From: Bacteroidales bacterium
Lineage (GTDB): Bacteria > Bacteroidota > Bacteroidia > Bacteroidales > CG2-30-32-10
Length of the DNA: 29,563 nt
Direction of reading: 5' to 3'
Assembly: GCA_035353855.1 (NCBI GenBank)
Contig: DAOQAK010000053.1
Coordinates: 1-29,563, forward strand
A model generated the notes under the pieces. The model worked only from the letters and a program-made list of their open reading frames with translations. It was not told where the DNA came from and made no database searches. A program made the position numbers and the translations under genes. The number at the start of each line of letters is the position of its first letter. Positions within the stretch are counted from its first letter, which is position 1. Shown here piece after piece: positions 1 through 8,900 of the stretch.

Positions 1-92
1 AAGAACAGTCATGTAATCAATTGAAAATGTTCTAACTAAGACGCAACGCTAGTGAAAATATATTTGAAAATATATCGCCGCCTACCTGCCAC

Positions 93-119
93 GCCTGCAT
101 GCTTCGCAGCAATGCGGGC
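93..119. repeat. GC-rich imperfect hairpin
   Basis: GCCTGCAT (93-100) pairs with ATGCGGGC (112-119) with one G-T wobble, and TGC/GCA inside the loop can pair again. It stands out as GC-rich in an AT-rich background. The CCTGCC/GGCAGG hairpin at 24781-24801 has a similar flavour and may belong to the same family of dispersed palindromes. Function unknown. Confidence 0.45.
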
Positions 120-170
120 AAGGCAAGCGGGGCTTAGATTTATTTTGTAGTTTCTATTTATAAACATTTC

Positions 171-184
171 GTCCCTATCGGGAC
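171..184. repeat. Short palindrome GTCCC-TATC-GGGAC
   Basis: A five-base stem with a four-base loop. Its architecture resembles the CAACCCC-TAC-GGGGTTG palindrome at 17742-17758: a C-run, a TA-containing loop and a G-run in intergenic DNA. Both could be members of a REP-like family, but the stems differ in sequence, so kinship is an inference. Confidence 0.4.
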
Positions 185-240
185 TTAAATATTTTTCTCT
201 GGGAACCTCTGTGAATCCTCAGTGTAACTCTGAGTAACAT

Positions 241-708
241 TTATTTTGAAGTTTTCATTATCACTTTTAATATCTGCTCACCTACTCCAATGCGGTAACC
301 TTCAGAATAGAAAAACATTTTTCCCGATTTGTCAACATAAATTACAACCGGATATTTATTTACCAACGAACATCCTTTTTGATTCTCAATTTTCATAAAG
401 AAATCATCCGTTTTATTATCGGCAATATAAATGCTTTGTTTCGGAAGCCCAGTAAACATTGAAGGGTTAAAAGTTGTTTTGCTTTTCGAGGGAATAACAA
501 ACAAAACAGCACCATTCCATTTTTCAAATGTTCCCTTTACCTCAGCAATATCAACCATTACATGCGTTGAAGGTTCTTTATCAGGATCGATAAAAACAAT
601 TACAGCTCCTTTATTTTTTGCAAGGTCTGATAATTTATATTTCTTATCCGTTGAAAAATCGTTCAGCATAATATTGACTGTATCAATTGTTCCATGCGGC
701 GGACACAA
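241..708 (-). CDS. Orphan thioredoxin-like domain, probable truncated remnant
   Basis: About 155 residues resembling the C-terminal thioredoxin-like domain of Bacteroidota transglutaminase-family proteins. I recognise the FIDPDKEPSTH segment, the FEKWNGAVLFVIPS strand, a LPKQS turn and the closing FYSEGYRIGVGEQILKVI helix. No CxxC active site is present, so no thiol redox role can be claimed. The frame has no upstream ATG. It begins at a TTG (708) or at an internal ATG (669), and the open frame runs back into the end of the acetyltransferase gene, whose stop lies at 725-727. No transglutaminase or export-signal portion precedes it. I infer a domain cut loose by deletion or rearrangement, possibly a pseudogene. 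A genuine small protein started at TTG is the alternative. Confidence 0.55.
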   Translation of the reverse strand: MCPPHGTIDTVNIMLNDFSTDKKYKLSDLAKNKGAVIVFIDPDKEPSTHVMVDIAEVKGTFEKWNGAVLFVIPSKSKTTFNPSMFTGLPKQSIYIADNKTDDFFMKIENQKGCSLVNKYPVVIYVDKSGKMFFYSEGYRIGVGEQILKVIMKTSK

Positions 709-724
709 TGATTCACAAAATAAA

Positions 725-1201
725 TTACTTTCGCTTAAGTAAAGGCAGTGAAGTCAATTTGGAAATAGTTTCTGCAGTTGCATCACCTTCTTTGCTGAAT
801 GCCCAAACAAATAAATATTTTAAAGTATGCTTCTTTTGAATTTTATTTATGGCATCTATTAAAAGTTTTTTTGTTATTCCTTTTCTACGGTATTCTTCGA
901 GCACCAATGCAGAACAAAGATACAACGCTTCATATACTGTATTCATAGGTGTTTGATTGAACAATTCTTTTTCCGAAATTTTATGTTCAAGAAATTTATT
1001 CATCAGTTCAATTGTAGTGGGTATAAGCAAAACCCATGCTACCGGGCCATTACCATCATCAAATTCAGAAATAGTTGCAGGATGTATTTTCTTTAAACGC
1101 TTAATAACATTTTCATCAACATCAAGCTGCTCGGGGTCGTTCTTAACATGAAAAACTTCCTCTGCAAGTTTTATCATTCGCTCGAGATTAGTTAAAGACA
1201 T
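725..1201 (-). CDS. GNAT-like N-acetyltransferase
   Basis: A 158-residue cytoplasmic protein. The best signature is the C-terminal half: a beta strand (ALYLCSALVL) followed by EEYRRKGITKKLL, which matches GNAT motif A, the R/QxxGxG/A pyrophosphate-binding loop for acetyl-CoA, and the helix after it. The N-terminal 90 residues are helical and not recognisable. No signal peptide or membrane segment is visible. The acceptor substrate cannot be predicted. It starts at ATG 1201, 85 bp downstream of the dipeptidase gene on the same strand, so weak co-transcription is possible, although the gap holds a tandem repeat. The family call is moderate and the substrate is unknown. Confidence 0.6.
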   Translation of the reverse strand: MSLTNLERMIKLAEEVFHVKNDPEQLDVDENVIKRLKKIHPATISEFDDGNGPVAWVLLIPTTIELMNKFLEHKISEKELFNQTPMNTVYEALYLCSALVLEEYRRKGITKKLLIDAINKIQKKHTLKYLFVWAFSKEGDATAETISKLTSLPLLKRK

Positions 1202-1220
1202 AATATTTTTTTTCTTTTCT

Positions 1221-1238
1221 CGCAGATTTCGCAGATAA
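1221..1238. repeat. 9-bp tandem duplication CGCAGATTT/CGCAGATAA
   Basis: Two adjacent near-identical 9-bp units in the gap between the acetyltransferase and dipeptidase genes. It is one of several short tandem repeats confined to the intergenic gaps of the left 5 kb. No role is apparent. Confidence 0.45.
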
Positions 1239-1286
1239 TTCTCAACGTTAATCTGGGTTTCCTTCTTCGTCCATTAACGAGAAATT

Positions 1287-2027
1287 TTACTCAATAATCT
1301 TATACTTACTCTTCGCAACCTGTATCGAACAAAAATTAAAATGCCACCACTCGCTTTCCACATTAAAAAAGCCTGCATGGCACATTACCTTGCGCAATAA
1401 TTTTCTGTTTTCAATTTGTTGCTGAGTAAGTTTTCCTTGTTTTAATAACGCTGCTTCATCAGCAGTACCGGATGTAATATCCATACAATCAAACGGGGTT
1501 CCCATATCAAGTACTTTGCCATTATCATCAAGAATACCAATATCAACAGCACAACCATAATTATGTATAGAGCCCATTGCAGGATTCGACAAATAATTTA
1601 TTTTTTGCGAATTAGAAACACCGGAAGAATCCCACATGAATTGCTGCACATTAAGCGGACGGGCAGCATCATAAATAATTAACCGATAATCTTTTTTTAA
1701 ATCATTTAAATATTTCTGTGCTTTTACCAAACTTTCGGCAACTTCTTTTTGCAAATAGGCTTTATCAAAATCGCCGTAAACATCGCGTTTCATAAAGTTG
1801 TCAAGTGTTGAGTATTTTATTTCAACAACAATACTTGTATCTATGCTGTGAATATCAACCAAACCCATACTGCGCATTTTTTCTTCAATCTTACTTATTG
1901 GTTTTTCTTTAACTACAACTTTTTTCAGCGAATCATTATCATTAATTTTATTCGAAGTATCCTGATTATTGCAAGAAAAAAATATTAAGAAAAAAATATA
2001 TGTGAGGTATTTTAAATGGTTGAGCAT
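1287..2027 (-). CDS. VanX-type D-alanyl-D-alanine dipeptidase, lipoprotein
   Basis: A 246-residue member of peptidase family M15D, zinc enzymes that hydrolyse D-Ala-D-Ala. The catalytic set is complete: Arg123 in YDAARP, zinc ligands His155 and Asp162 in SIHNYGCAVD, and Glu226 plus zinc ligand His229 in ESEWWHF. The N-terminus has a hydrophobic stretch ending in FFSC, so Cys19 is a probable lipidation site placing the enzyme in the periplasm or on the outer membrane. I chose ATG 2027. A longer frame to 2132 would add 35 residues encoded by intergenic repeat DNA and would bury the signal peptide. No vanH, vanA or two-component genes are nearby, so peptidoglycan turnover or D-amino acid use is more likely than glycopeptide resistance. 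Confidence 0.88.
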   Translation of the reverse strand: MLNHLKYLTYIFFLIFFSCNNQDTSNKINDNDSLKKVVVKEKPISKIEEKMRSMGLVDIHSIDTSIVVEIKYSTLDNFMKRDVYGDFDKAYLQKEVAESLVKAQKYLNDLKKDYRLIIYDAARPLNVQQFMWDSSGVSNSQKINYLSNPAMGSIHNYGCAVDIGILDDNGKVLDMGTPFDCMDITSGTADEAALLKQGKLTQQQIENRKLLRKVMCHAGFFNVESEWWHFNFCSIQVAKSKYKIIE

Positions 2028-2319
2028 TGTTGGATGTTTGACTTTAGACGTTAGATGTTGGGCGTTTGGCGTTTGATGTTTATTAATTTTATTTAGCGTT
2101 ACATTTACTTTATCATAGAACACGAATGGCACTAATTATACGGATTTTCACAGATAATAAATTTGTTATTCTCCGCCGTGGCGGAGTCATTGATTGTCAT
2201 TCATAGTCATCAATTGTCATTTATGGTTATTGATTGTAGTTTAAAATTGCGAATTGAACAGATTTCATTTTCCTAAAACAAACTTATTTACTTGTCATCT
2301 TGTCTACTTATTAACTTGT
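2028..2319. repeat. Repeat-filled intergenic gap
   Basis: No gene. From right to left on the map it contains a perfect hairpin CTCCGCC-GT-GGCGGAG (2171-2186), three copies of a 20-bp unit (2187-2206, 2207-2226 and 2227-2246, the last one degenerate), and a GTTxGATGTT-rich tract (about 2030-2090) that recurs at about 4640-4688. The end of the PorE-like gene is followed by another small duplication of ACTTGTCTACTT type (about 2300-2325). These look like slippage-prone or mobile intergenic repeats rather than regulatory DNA. Confidence 0.6.
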
Positions 2320-4620
2320 CTACTTCTCAACCACATTAGCATTCATCTTCAATTCCACTTTAGAATTTTTAGCATTGGAATAAACGGTAATCGTTTCTGA
2401 TTTTATTCCCAGTTCATCGTGGCTATCGAATAAAATATTTATTTGTTGTGATTCGCCGGGAAGTATGGGATCTTTCGGAAAATCGGAAACAGTGCATCCG
2501 CAACTGGTTTCAACACCTGCAATAATTAAACTTGCTTCGCCTGTATTCCTGAAGACAAATGAATATACTTTCTTTTCGCCTTTTGTAACAGTTCCGAAAT
2601 CATACGAATTATTTACAAATTTTATTTCAGGTAAAATATTTTTCTTTTCAACAGAATCTTTCGATTCATACATAATGATTTGTATCTTTCTTTCTAAAGC
2701 TGCAGCCCTGCTGTATATCGAGTTTCGCTCATCATTCGGATTATCGCTCACAAATTTATTCGACTGTAATTCACCAACAGGTTCTTCGTGAATGATAAGT
2801 TTTCCGCCATCTGCAGAAGTTCCGTTAAGGTATTTCAGAAATATACCGTTTTCATATTCATTAAAATAATTTTTCAAACTTGATATTCGTCGTTTGGCAA
2901 GCTTTGTATTGTATTCAGTGGTATGTAGCGGACTGCAAAAACCTTTTACGGTTATCTTCACTTCATTTCCTTTTTGCAAATCACGCAAAAGCCAATCGGT
3001 CATTTTTTGTAATTTTTCAAAACCGTTTTCCACATAGTTTGAAAAGAATTCCTGAATATCATTGATTGCTTTAGCTTCATCAGTACCTTTCAAACCTTTT
3101 GAATATTCTTTTTCATAAATTTCTTTCATCTCAATATAAGCGGCAAGAGTTGTCTTATAATTCAAGCGTGTGAATGTATCTCTTGAGCCCGGATCGGGAA
3201 TATCATTGTGAAAATACAAAGTGAGCGGCAAGAGGTCTTTAATATTCTGTTCGTAATCTACAGTATCTTTTTTTACTTCAACAATCTTTACGGAATCTTT
3301 TTTTATTTTCTTTTTATTCAGCCATTCGTATGACCAGATATCATTGCAACATGTTTCACCTTTAATGTAAAACGAACCCGGGCGATTGGATGTAAAATAT
3401 CCATCGGTGTCATTTTCATTTACTGAAAAATATAAATCGTTATAACTTGTATTAATTGGGAAGCCCATATTTTCGGGTATTTCCCATTCGTTCAATGTTC
3501 CTTTTGATTTAAAAATATCATAACCACCAAGTCCGTTGTACCAGTCGGAGCTAAAGAAAAGCGTATTTTTTTCTTTGTAATAGAAGGGAGAAATTTCATC
3601 GCCGGGAGTATTTATGTTGTTTCCCAAATTCAGAGGAGCATTGTAACTTCCTTTGTTTATCACCGAAAACCAAATATCGTATTTGCCATAACCACCGGGC
3701 ATATTTGAAACAAAATACAAGACTTCTCTTCCATCATCGAGTTTTGAATACGATGGCTGTGTGCTGGTGTAGCCGGGTGCATTTATCCGGTCATCAAGTT
3801 TTACAGGCTTCTGCCATTTTCCATTTGCAAATTCTGTTACATAAATGACACACTTCATATCTGAAATTTTATCAACTGAGCAACGCGAGAAAAATATTTT
3901 TTTATGAATGGGAGTATATGTAATGTTTGCATTATTGCTCTCTTTATTATTGATGATGTACGGAAATTCGCGCCCTTTCGACCATCCGGCAATTGTATTT
4001 TTTGAAGAATAAATCCGTGAAAGATAAAAATTAGGAAGTATGTCCTGGTATTCATCTGCAGAATTAGGTCGCAATGCGGAATACACAAGCGATGTATCGC
4101 CAAGCTGCAAGGCACCAAATTCAGAGTACGGAGTGTTTACATTTTCAGTAAGATGTTCAATTAACACAGATACGGTGTCCTTCACCAGCTTCATTGCAAA
4201 GTCGCACGATTCAACTTCATGCAAAGCTTTTTGAGTATAATAGGAATCCTCTTTTTTATTCTTGTTGTAATATTTATAAAAATTATTTTTCGCTGTAGAA
4301 TATTCTCCATTATTCTTATTCATCAATGCCAGATAAAATAATGCCAGAGGATATTTTTCGGTTTCTTTCGATTCATAAACTACCTGGTACCATTTTTCAG
4401 CTTGCCTGTAATCGTTGAATAAACGGCATGATTCGGCATATTTGTATGCAAGTTCAATATTTGTTGTATCACCGGAAAGAACAGAATAATAGTAAGTGGA
4501 AGCGCTGTAATAATCGCCATCAGCAAAAGCATCATCCCCAAATTTTAAATTTTCATCAGTCGTTTGTGCCAATAATGGCAGGCTATTCAGGCATATTATA
4601 AAAAACAGAATTTTTCTCAT
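2320..4620 (-). CDS. PorE-like TPR / PD40 propeller / OmpA-like protein with C-terminal DUF1573
   Basis: A 766-residue exported protein with a signal peptide (1-19, ending LLAQ). TPR-like helices follow (about 20-140; FGDDAFADGDYYSASTYYYS is typical), then a PD40 (WD40-like) beta-propeller (about 165-430) with repeated LFFSSD, YFTSNRPG and GGYDIF motifs. Next is an OmpA-like segment (about 463-640) whose core is GFCSPLHTTEYN followed by LAKRRI, then an Ig-like DUF1573 domain (about 665-766; YDFGTVTKGEKK and ETSCGCTV). TPR, propeller and OmpA together resemble PorE, the periplasmic T9SS component thought to tether the apparatus to peptidoglycan. The OmpA part keeps the conserved Arg but lacks a clear Asp at the usual peptidoglycan-binding position. 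It lies just downstream of PorP/SprF, consistent with a locus-specific anchor. The DUF1573 tail is unusual for PorE. Confidence 0.82.
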   Translation of the reverse strand: MRKILFFIICLNSLPLLAQTTDENLKFGDDAFADGDYYSASTYYYSVLSGDTTNIELAYKYAESCRLFNDYRQAEKWYQVVYESKETEKYPLALFYLALMNKNNGEYSTAKNNFYKYYNKNKKEDSYYTQKALHEVESCDFAMKLVKDTVSVLIEHLTENVNTPYSEFGALQLGDTSLVYSALRPNSADEYQDILPNFYLSRIYSSKNTIAGWSKGREFPYIINNKESNNANITYTPIHKKIFFSRCSVDKISDMKCVIYVTEFANGKWQKPVKLDDRINAPGYTSTQPSYSKLDDGREVLYFVSNMPGGYGKYDIWFSVINKGSYNAPLNLGNNINTPGDEISPFYYKEKNTLFFSSDWYNGLGGYDIFKSKGTLNEWEIPENMGFPINTSYNDLYFSVNENDTDGYFTSNRPGSFYIKGETCCNDIWSYEWLNKKKIKKDSVKIVEVKKDTVDYEQNIKDLLPLTLYFHNDIPDPGSRDTFTRLNYKTTLAAYIEMKEIYEKEYSKGLKGTDEAKAINDIQEFFSNYVENGFEKLQKMTDWLLRDLQKGNEVKITVKGFCSPLHTTEYNTKLAKRRISSLKNYFNEYENGIFLKYLNGTSADGGKLIIHEEPVGELQSNKFVSDNPNDERNSIYSRAAALERKIQIIMYESKDSVEKKNILPEIKFVNNSYDFGTVTKGEKKVYSFVFRNTGEASLIIAGVETSCGCTVSDFPKDPILPGESQQINILFDSHDELGIKSETITVYSNAKNSKVELKMNANVVEK

Positions 4621-4840
4621 TACAAAATTATCTCAATGCTTGGTTGTTGGATGTTAGACGTTTGTTGTTTGTTGTTTGATGTTTATTGTTGCCGTTTTCC
4701 GCGACGGAGTTTGTTGTTTTTGTTAATATTAACGCTTCGCTTATGATTATTGTCATTCATCGTTATGTTAGTTTTTCTTTGTTATAATAATTTTTTCGAA
4801 TGTCAACTTTTAACTCTAAACTAAAAACTCAAAACTATTA
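4621..4840. repeat. Intergenic tract with repeats shared with the 2030-2240 gap
   Basis: No gene. A GTTGGATGTTAGACGTTT-type tract degenerates into GTTTGTT iterations (about 4640-4688). A TCCG-CGA-CGGA hairpin (about 4698-4711) and a TCATTCAT-type segment (about 4745-4770) follow. The same three ingredients, in the same order, occur between 2030 and 2240, which suggests that copies of one compound repeat were inserted beside both neighbouring genes. Confidence 0.5.
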
Positions 4841-5857
4841 TTAAAATATCGGACAAGGAATTTTCTTCACATACGTCTTCTTATATTTATTTATTATATA
4901 AATTATCGAAACTTCAAAACCTCCCATATAATTACTTGCCGGCACCAGAGTCGACGTATTCACATCATAACTTACACCAACTGAAACATCCCGGTAATCG
5001 ATACCAGCAATAAAATTAAACGCATCATTAATTCGATAATACATTCCCAACGCTAAAGCAAAGTAATTGGCTTCATTTGGAACTTTAATAATTTTAGCCA
5101 ATGCACCAATATCAATCTCCCTGTATTTTCCCTGGTTCATAAAAAGTATCCCCGGAAAAATATCTATATTTTTTTTAGCTCTAAACTGTGAACCAGCATG
5201 AATAACTATTTTTCTGTCAAGTTTAATAGAATTATCATAAAATAAAGATTGCTTTGGTCTGTTGATATGATACATTGCTATACCTGCATCAAATCCCTGT
5301 TTGCGATGTTTCAACAAATTCCAGAAGACACCGGCAGATATATCATAGAATAAAAAATTTGTTTTTGCAAAATGCTCATTATTGCCAAGAGCAGGATTAT
5401 AAGCATTTCCATCGAACTGACTGTCGAAGATAAGTTGAGAATAATCAATGCTGCGTTGTGCTGCACCCAATTGTATTCCTGCTCCAACAAACTGGTTATT
5501 TATTCTGCTTATTGATTTAATATAAGAAAATGAAAGATTCACCTGCGTGGTGCTGAATTTAGAATCACCAGCAATATCGCGGTTTACAACCAAACCTACA
5601 CCGAACATATCCTGTTTTAATAAACGCTTTATCACAGGCATATCAACCGAAGCAGAAAATGTTTTAAAAGGGACAGTAACTGAACGCCATTGTGATTTAT
5701 TCTGCATGGTGAATCGTTGTGTTCCATAAAAAAAACCTGAAACAGCAGGATTCAGATTTAACGGACTGGTGTAATACTGCGTAAGATGAATGTCCTGTGC
5801 CTGAATAAAAAGAACAAAAAATAAATAAATTATTATATTGAGAAGTCGTTTATTCAT
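4841..5857 (-). CDS. PorP/SprF family type IX secretion system membrane protein
   Basis: A 338-residue outer-membrane beta-barrel-like protein with a signal peptide (about 1-20, ending FIQAQ). The family hallmark follows: DIHLTQYYTSPLNLNPAVSG, with the LNPA motif and the QWRSVTVPF strand nearby. Alternating aromatic strands such as MFGVGLVVNRD and FVGAGIQLGAAQ run to the C-terminus. The length fits the 300-350 residues usual for the family. PorP/SprF proteins work with the T9SS and are typically encoded next to a type B substrate whose export or surface attachment depends on them. The two large CHU_C proteins upstream (5970-9998 and 10064-13915) are the obvious clients. The 112-bp gap from the upstream gene allows co-transcription. 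Confidence 0.92.
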   Translation of the reverse strand: MNKRLLNIIIYLFFVLFIQAQDIHLTQYYTSPLNLNPAVSGFFYGTQRFTMQNKSQWRSVTVPFKTFSASVDMPVIKRLLKQDMFGVGLVVNRDIAGDSKFSTTQVNLSFSYIKSISRINNQFVGAGIQLGAAQRSIDYSQLIFDSQFDGNAYNPALGNNEHFAKTNFLFYDISAGVFWNLLKHRKQGFDAGIAMYHINRPKQSLFYDNSIKLDRKIVIHAGSQFRAKKNIDIFPGILFMNQGKYREIDIGALAKIIKVPNEANYFALALGMYYRINDAFNFIAGIDYRDVSVGVSYDVNTSTLVPASNYMGGFEVSIIYIINKYKKTYVKKIPCPIF

Positions 5858-5969
5858 TAAGTAATTTTAGTATTTATCTTACCCAAATTTTAATCTATTA
5901 TTTATCAAAAAATATTATTGATATAATTTTATAACTGACTTCAATTTTATCGAGAAAATAAAATTATAC

Positions 5970-8900
5970 TTACTTTATTAATACCACCTTACCATAGTAT
6001 GTATATTCAGGTCCAAAAATTTCTCTAACATTTATATGATAAACATAAACATCAATTATCGCATCATTCCATGTACCCAGGTTATCTTCGGTTCCGTTCC
6101 ATCCTTCGCATTTGTATTCGTCATCATACCATACATCAGTGTGATATATCATATTTCCCCAACGATTGTATATCCACATTTCAAAATTTTCGGGATCAAC
6201 ATTAATTCCCTGGGGGAAAAAGAAATCATTGATACCATCACCATCCGGAGTAAATGCATTAGGAATGTAAAACGCGAAAATATCGCGTACTTCAATATTT
6301 TCGTATGCTGTATCTTTACAGCCATTATTACCTGTTCCTATCAGAGTGATCAGGAAAGTGCCCAAACTGCAATATGTATGTTCTTCGGAAGACGCCCCTG
6401 AATATGTTGTTCCATCTCCGAAATCCCATTGCCAGTTAACAACATTATCAGCTGAGCTTCCAATAAAGTGAACAGGTAGGTCATCAATTAAAGTTAGAAC
6501 TTTAGGGTAGGCAAACAATGAAATATTTAAATCTCCCGAATCACCTACAACAGCTGATATAACCTCAGAGCATTGTTTTATATCAGTAACTGTTACATTA
6601 TAAGTTCCCGAATGAAGTCCGGAAATTACCGGTGTATTTTGTATTGAACCGGCGCCCCAATCATAGGTATACCCGGAGCTACCTGTAGCAATTACTGTAG
6701 CTGTTCCGTTACCCTGAAAACAAACATCAGGTGTTGAATGCACATTTATATCAAAACTCTGAACAGGTGTAACATCAATTGTATCAATAATACTACAGTC
6801 CAATGAGTCGGATACTCTTACAATATATTCACCGCTACATAGGTCTGTAATGGTAGAATTACTCTGCATCCCAGGTAACCATGTGTATTCATATGGAGGG
6901 CTGCCGCCGGAAACACTTACTGTAGCAGTACCATTACACAAGCTACATGTATCGGGAGTCATAGATAAAATTAATAAAGGAGGATTAATTGAAGCCAACT
7001 GAATTATTTCAGAAGTGGTACAATGATTCGCATCAGTAATTGTAATCGTATAATTTCCTTCACACAAGTTATTTAATGTTTGTGTATGACTACCATTACT
7101 CCATTGGTAATCGTACGGAGATGTTCCACCTGTTACAGTTAATGTAATCTGCCCATTACACATATTCTTACATGTTGGTGTAATTCCAGGTTGAATATTA
7201 ACATTTACATTTGCAATATATACATGAACACTATCAATTTTTGAACAATGCTGATTCAATGCCTGAATATAATATGTTGCAGAAACATTTGTAGAAACAA
7301 CCACAGAACTGTCAGTAGTAGGATTATTTAAAATATTAGTAAAATCAGGCGTATCAGACCAAATGAAATTTGTTGCCGTTCCTGATGAGTTCGCGTCAAG
7401 CGTAACACTTCCCTGGCACATTGTTGTATCATTACAGGCATTTAATGTTATTGAATAAACGGTTACCTGCTTGATCACGGTATCAATCGAATTACATGCT
7501 CCTGTATTTTCAACAATAAGTGTAACATAATATACCCCGGGTAAAGAGTACGAATGATAAGGGTTTTCAAGAGCAGAAGTTGCTCCATCGCCAAACGACC
7601 ATTGATATGTAGCATCAGCAGAGTTGCTAACGGTAGAAGTATTCTGAAAATAATTGTTTTCAGAAATACATGCATCAGGAGGAAGGAAATCGGCAATCAC
7701 CATTGGCATTTCAAAATCAAATTTAAAAAGAGCATTATTACAGTTGGTGCTATTATTCGTATTTGACCATGCCCCTGGTGTTGTAGGGAAATCATCAAAA
7801 CTGCCACATCCGGCACAAACCGACTGGTATATTCTTCCCTGCCTGTCAAATCTGCTGGTTCCTCCATCAACATGATCATTAGAATTTGGACTACCAAAAT
7901 AGGTAGCGTAAATAAGCGATGAAGCATCATCATTGATTACAAGCAAATAATAATCATTATTATCTGTAGTGCTTTGAAATGCATCTGATGTTATTGGAAG
8001 ACCAGCAGTACCACCAAAACCATTTGTATTAGGTCCTCCCCATCCAGTCATATATATTTTATTACAAATATCAACCAGAAAAGCTGTAGGAGAAATATCA
8101 GGTCCACCATTACCAGTGCCAAAAGTTGTTGACCATGCTAATGAATTTAATGAAGAATTTATTTTACTCACAAACTGCCCGCCATTCGGTTTATTCCATG
8201 TGGCATTATATATCATTGTCGTTCCTGTAGCTGCTGTTTGTCCGTATACATAGATATTATTTGAATTGTCAATATCTATCAAATACGACTGGTCGTAGGC
8301 ATCAGAACCGTAATAGGTAGAATTTAAGATAGAATTTCCATTCGCACTTATTTCGGAAATGTATCCATCCGAATTGCCTCCCAGATATGAAGTATGCAAT
8401 GCACCTGATGTAACAGGAAAATTTGCAGAAGCTGTTCCACCGGTAACATAAACATTTTTGTTATCATCGAGAACTATACCGTATGTTGCATCATTTCCAT
8501 TTCCTCCAAGATATGAAGCCCATATCATACTTGAAAGATTTGCATTCAATTTGAATACACAACCATCCTGATCGCCGCCTCCAGCGGTAGTTTGAAACGC
8601 ACCTGATGTAACAGGGAAATCGATTGAATTCGTTGTGGAAACAATATACACATTGCTATTTGCATCAGTCATTACTTCACCACGGGCACCATCAGCATAA
8701 TTCTTTGAAAGTATCGAAGGGTAATTCATACCGTCATTCTTAGTCCCTCCAACAAACGTGGAAGCAACCAATTGTGTTCCGTCTTCACTTAATTTAGATA
8801 CGAATATATCAATCCCATTAGAAAATATAATTGCGCCATCATATGTAATATTATCACCACCATTAAAACTTTGATCATAAGCCCCTGCTGTTACAGGGTA

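Larger units (their letters stand above)
1..240. other. Gene-free, repeat-rich left edge
   Basis: I see no supportable gene here. The stretch holds a 12-bp unit repeated in tandem (53-64 and 65-76, TGAAAATATATT then TGAAAATATATC), a GC-rich imperfect hairpin (arms 93-100 and 112-119), a short GTCCC/GGGAC hairpin (171-184), and a degenerate tandem of roughly 12-bp units built around TTACnCAGAGG on the minus strand (about 199-240). Such mixtures of short palindromes and degenerate direct repeats suggest non-coding mobile or slippage-derived repeats. The region lies downstream of the minus-strand gene that ends at 241. Confidence 0.6.

Noticed and set aside
1287..2027. Glycopeptide (vancomycin) resistance locus
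   Set aside because: VanX-type dipeptidases are common outside resistance clusters. No vanH, vanA/B ligase or vanRS genes are nearby.
2028..2132. N-terminal extension of the dipeptidase gene to 2132
   Set aside because: The 35 extra residues come from the GTTxGATGTT repeat tract that also occurs in non-coding DNA at 4640-4688, and they would place the lipoprotein signal peptide internally.
2187..2246. CRISPR-like array
   Set aside because: The 20-bp units are directly adjacent with no spacers, are degenerate, and no cas genes are present.
4623..4630. TAATTTTG on the minus strand as a promoter for the PorE-like gene
   Set aside because: It matches TAnnTTTG but lies only 2 bp before the ATG, so transcription would begin inside the coding region.
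7475..7933. Overlapping short open frames on both strands inside the adhesin genes
   Set aside because: They lack recognisable domains and fall wholly within a well-supported long gene. Their composition is that of shadow frames.
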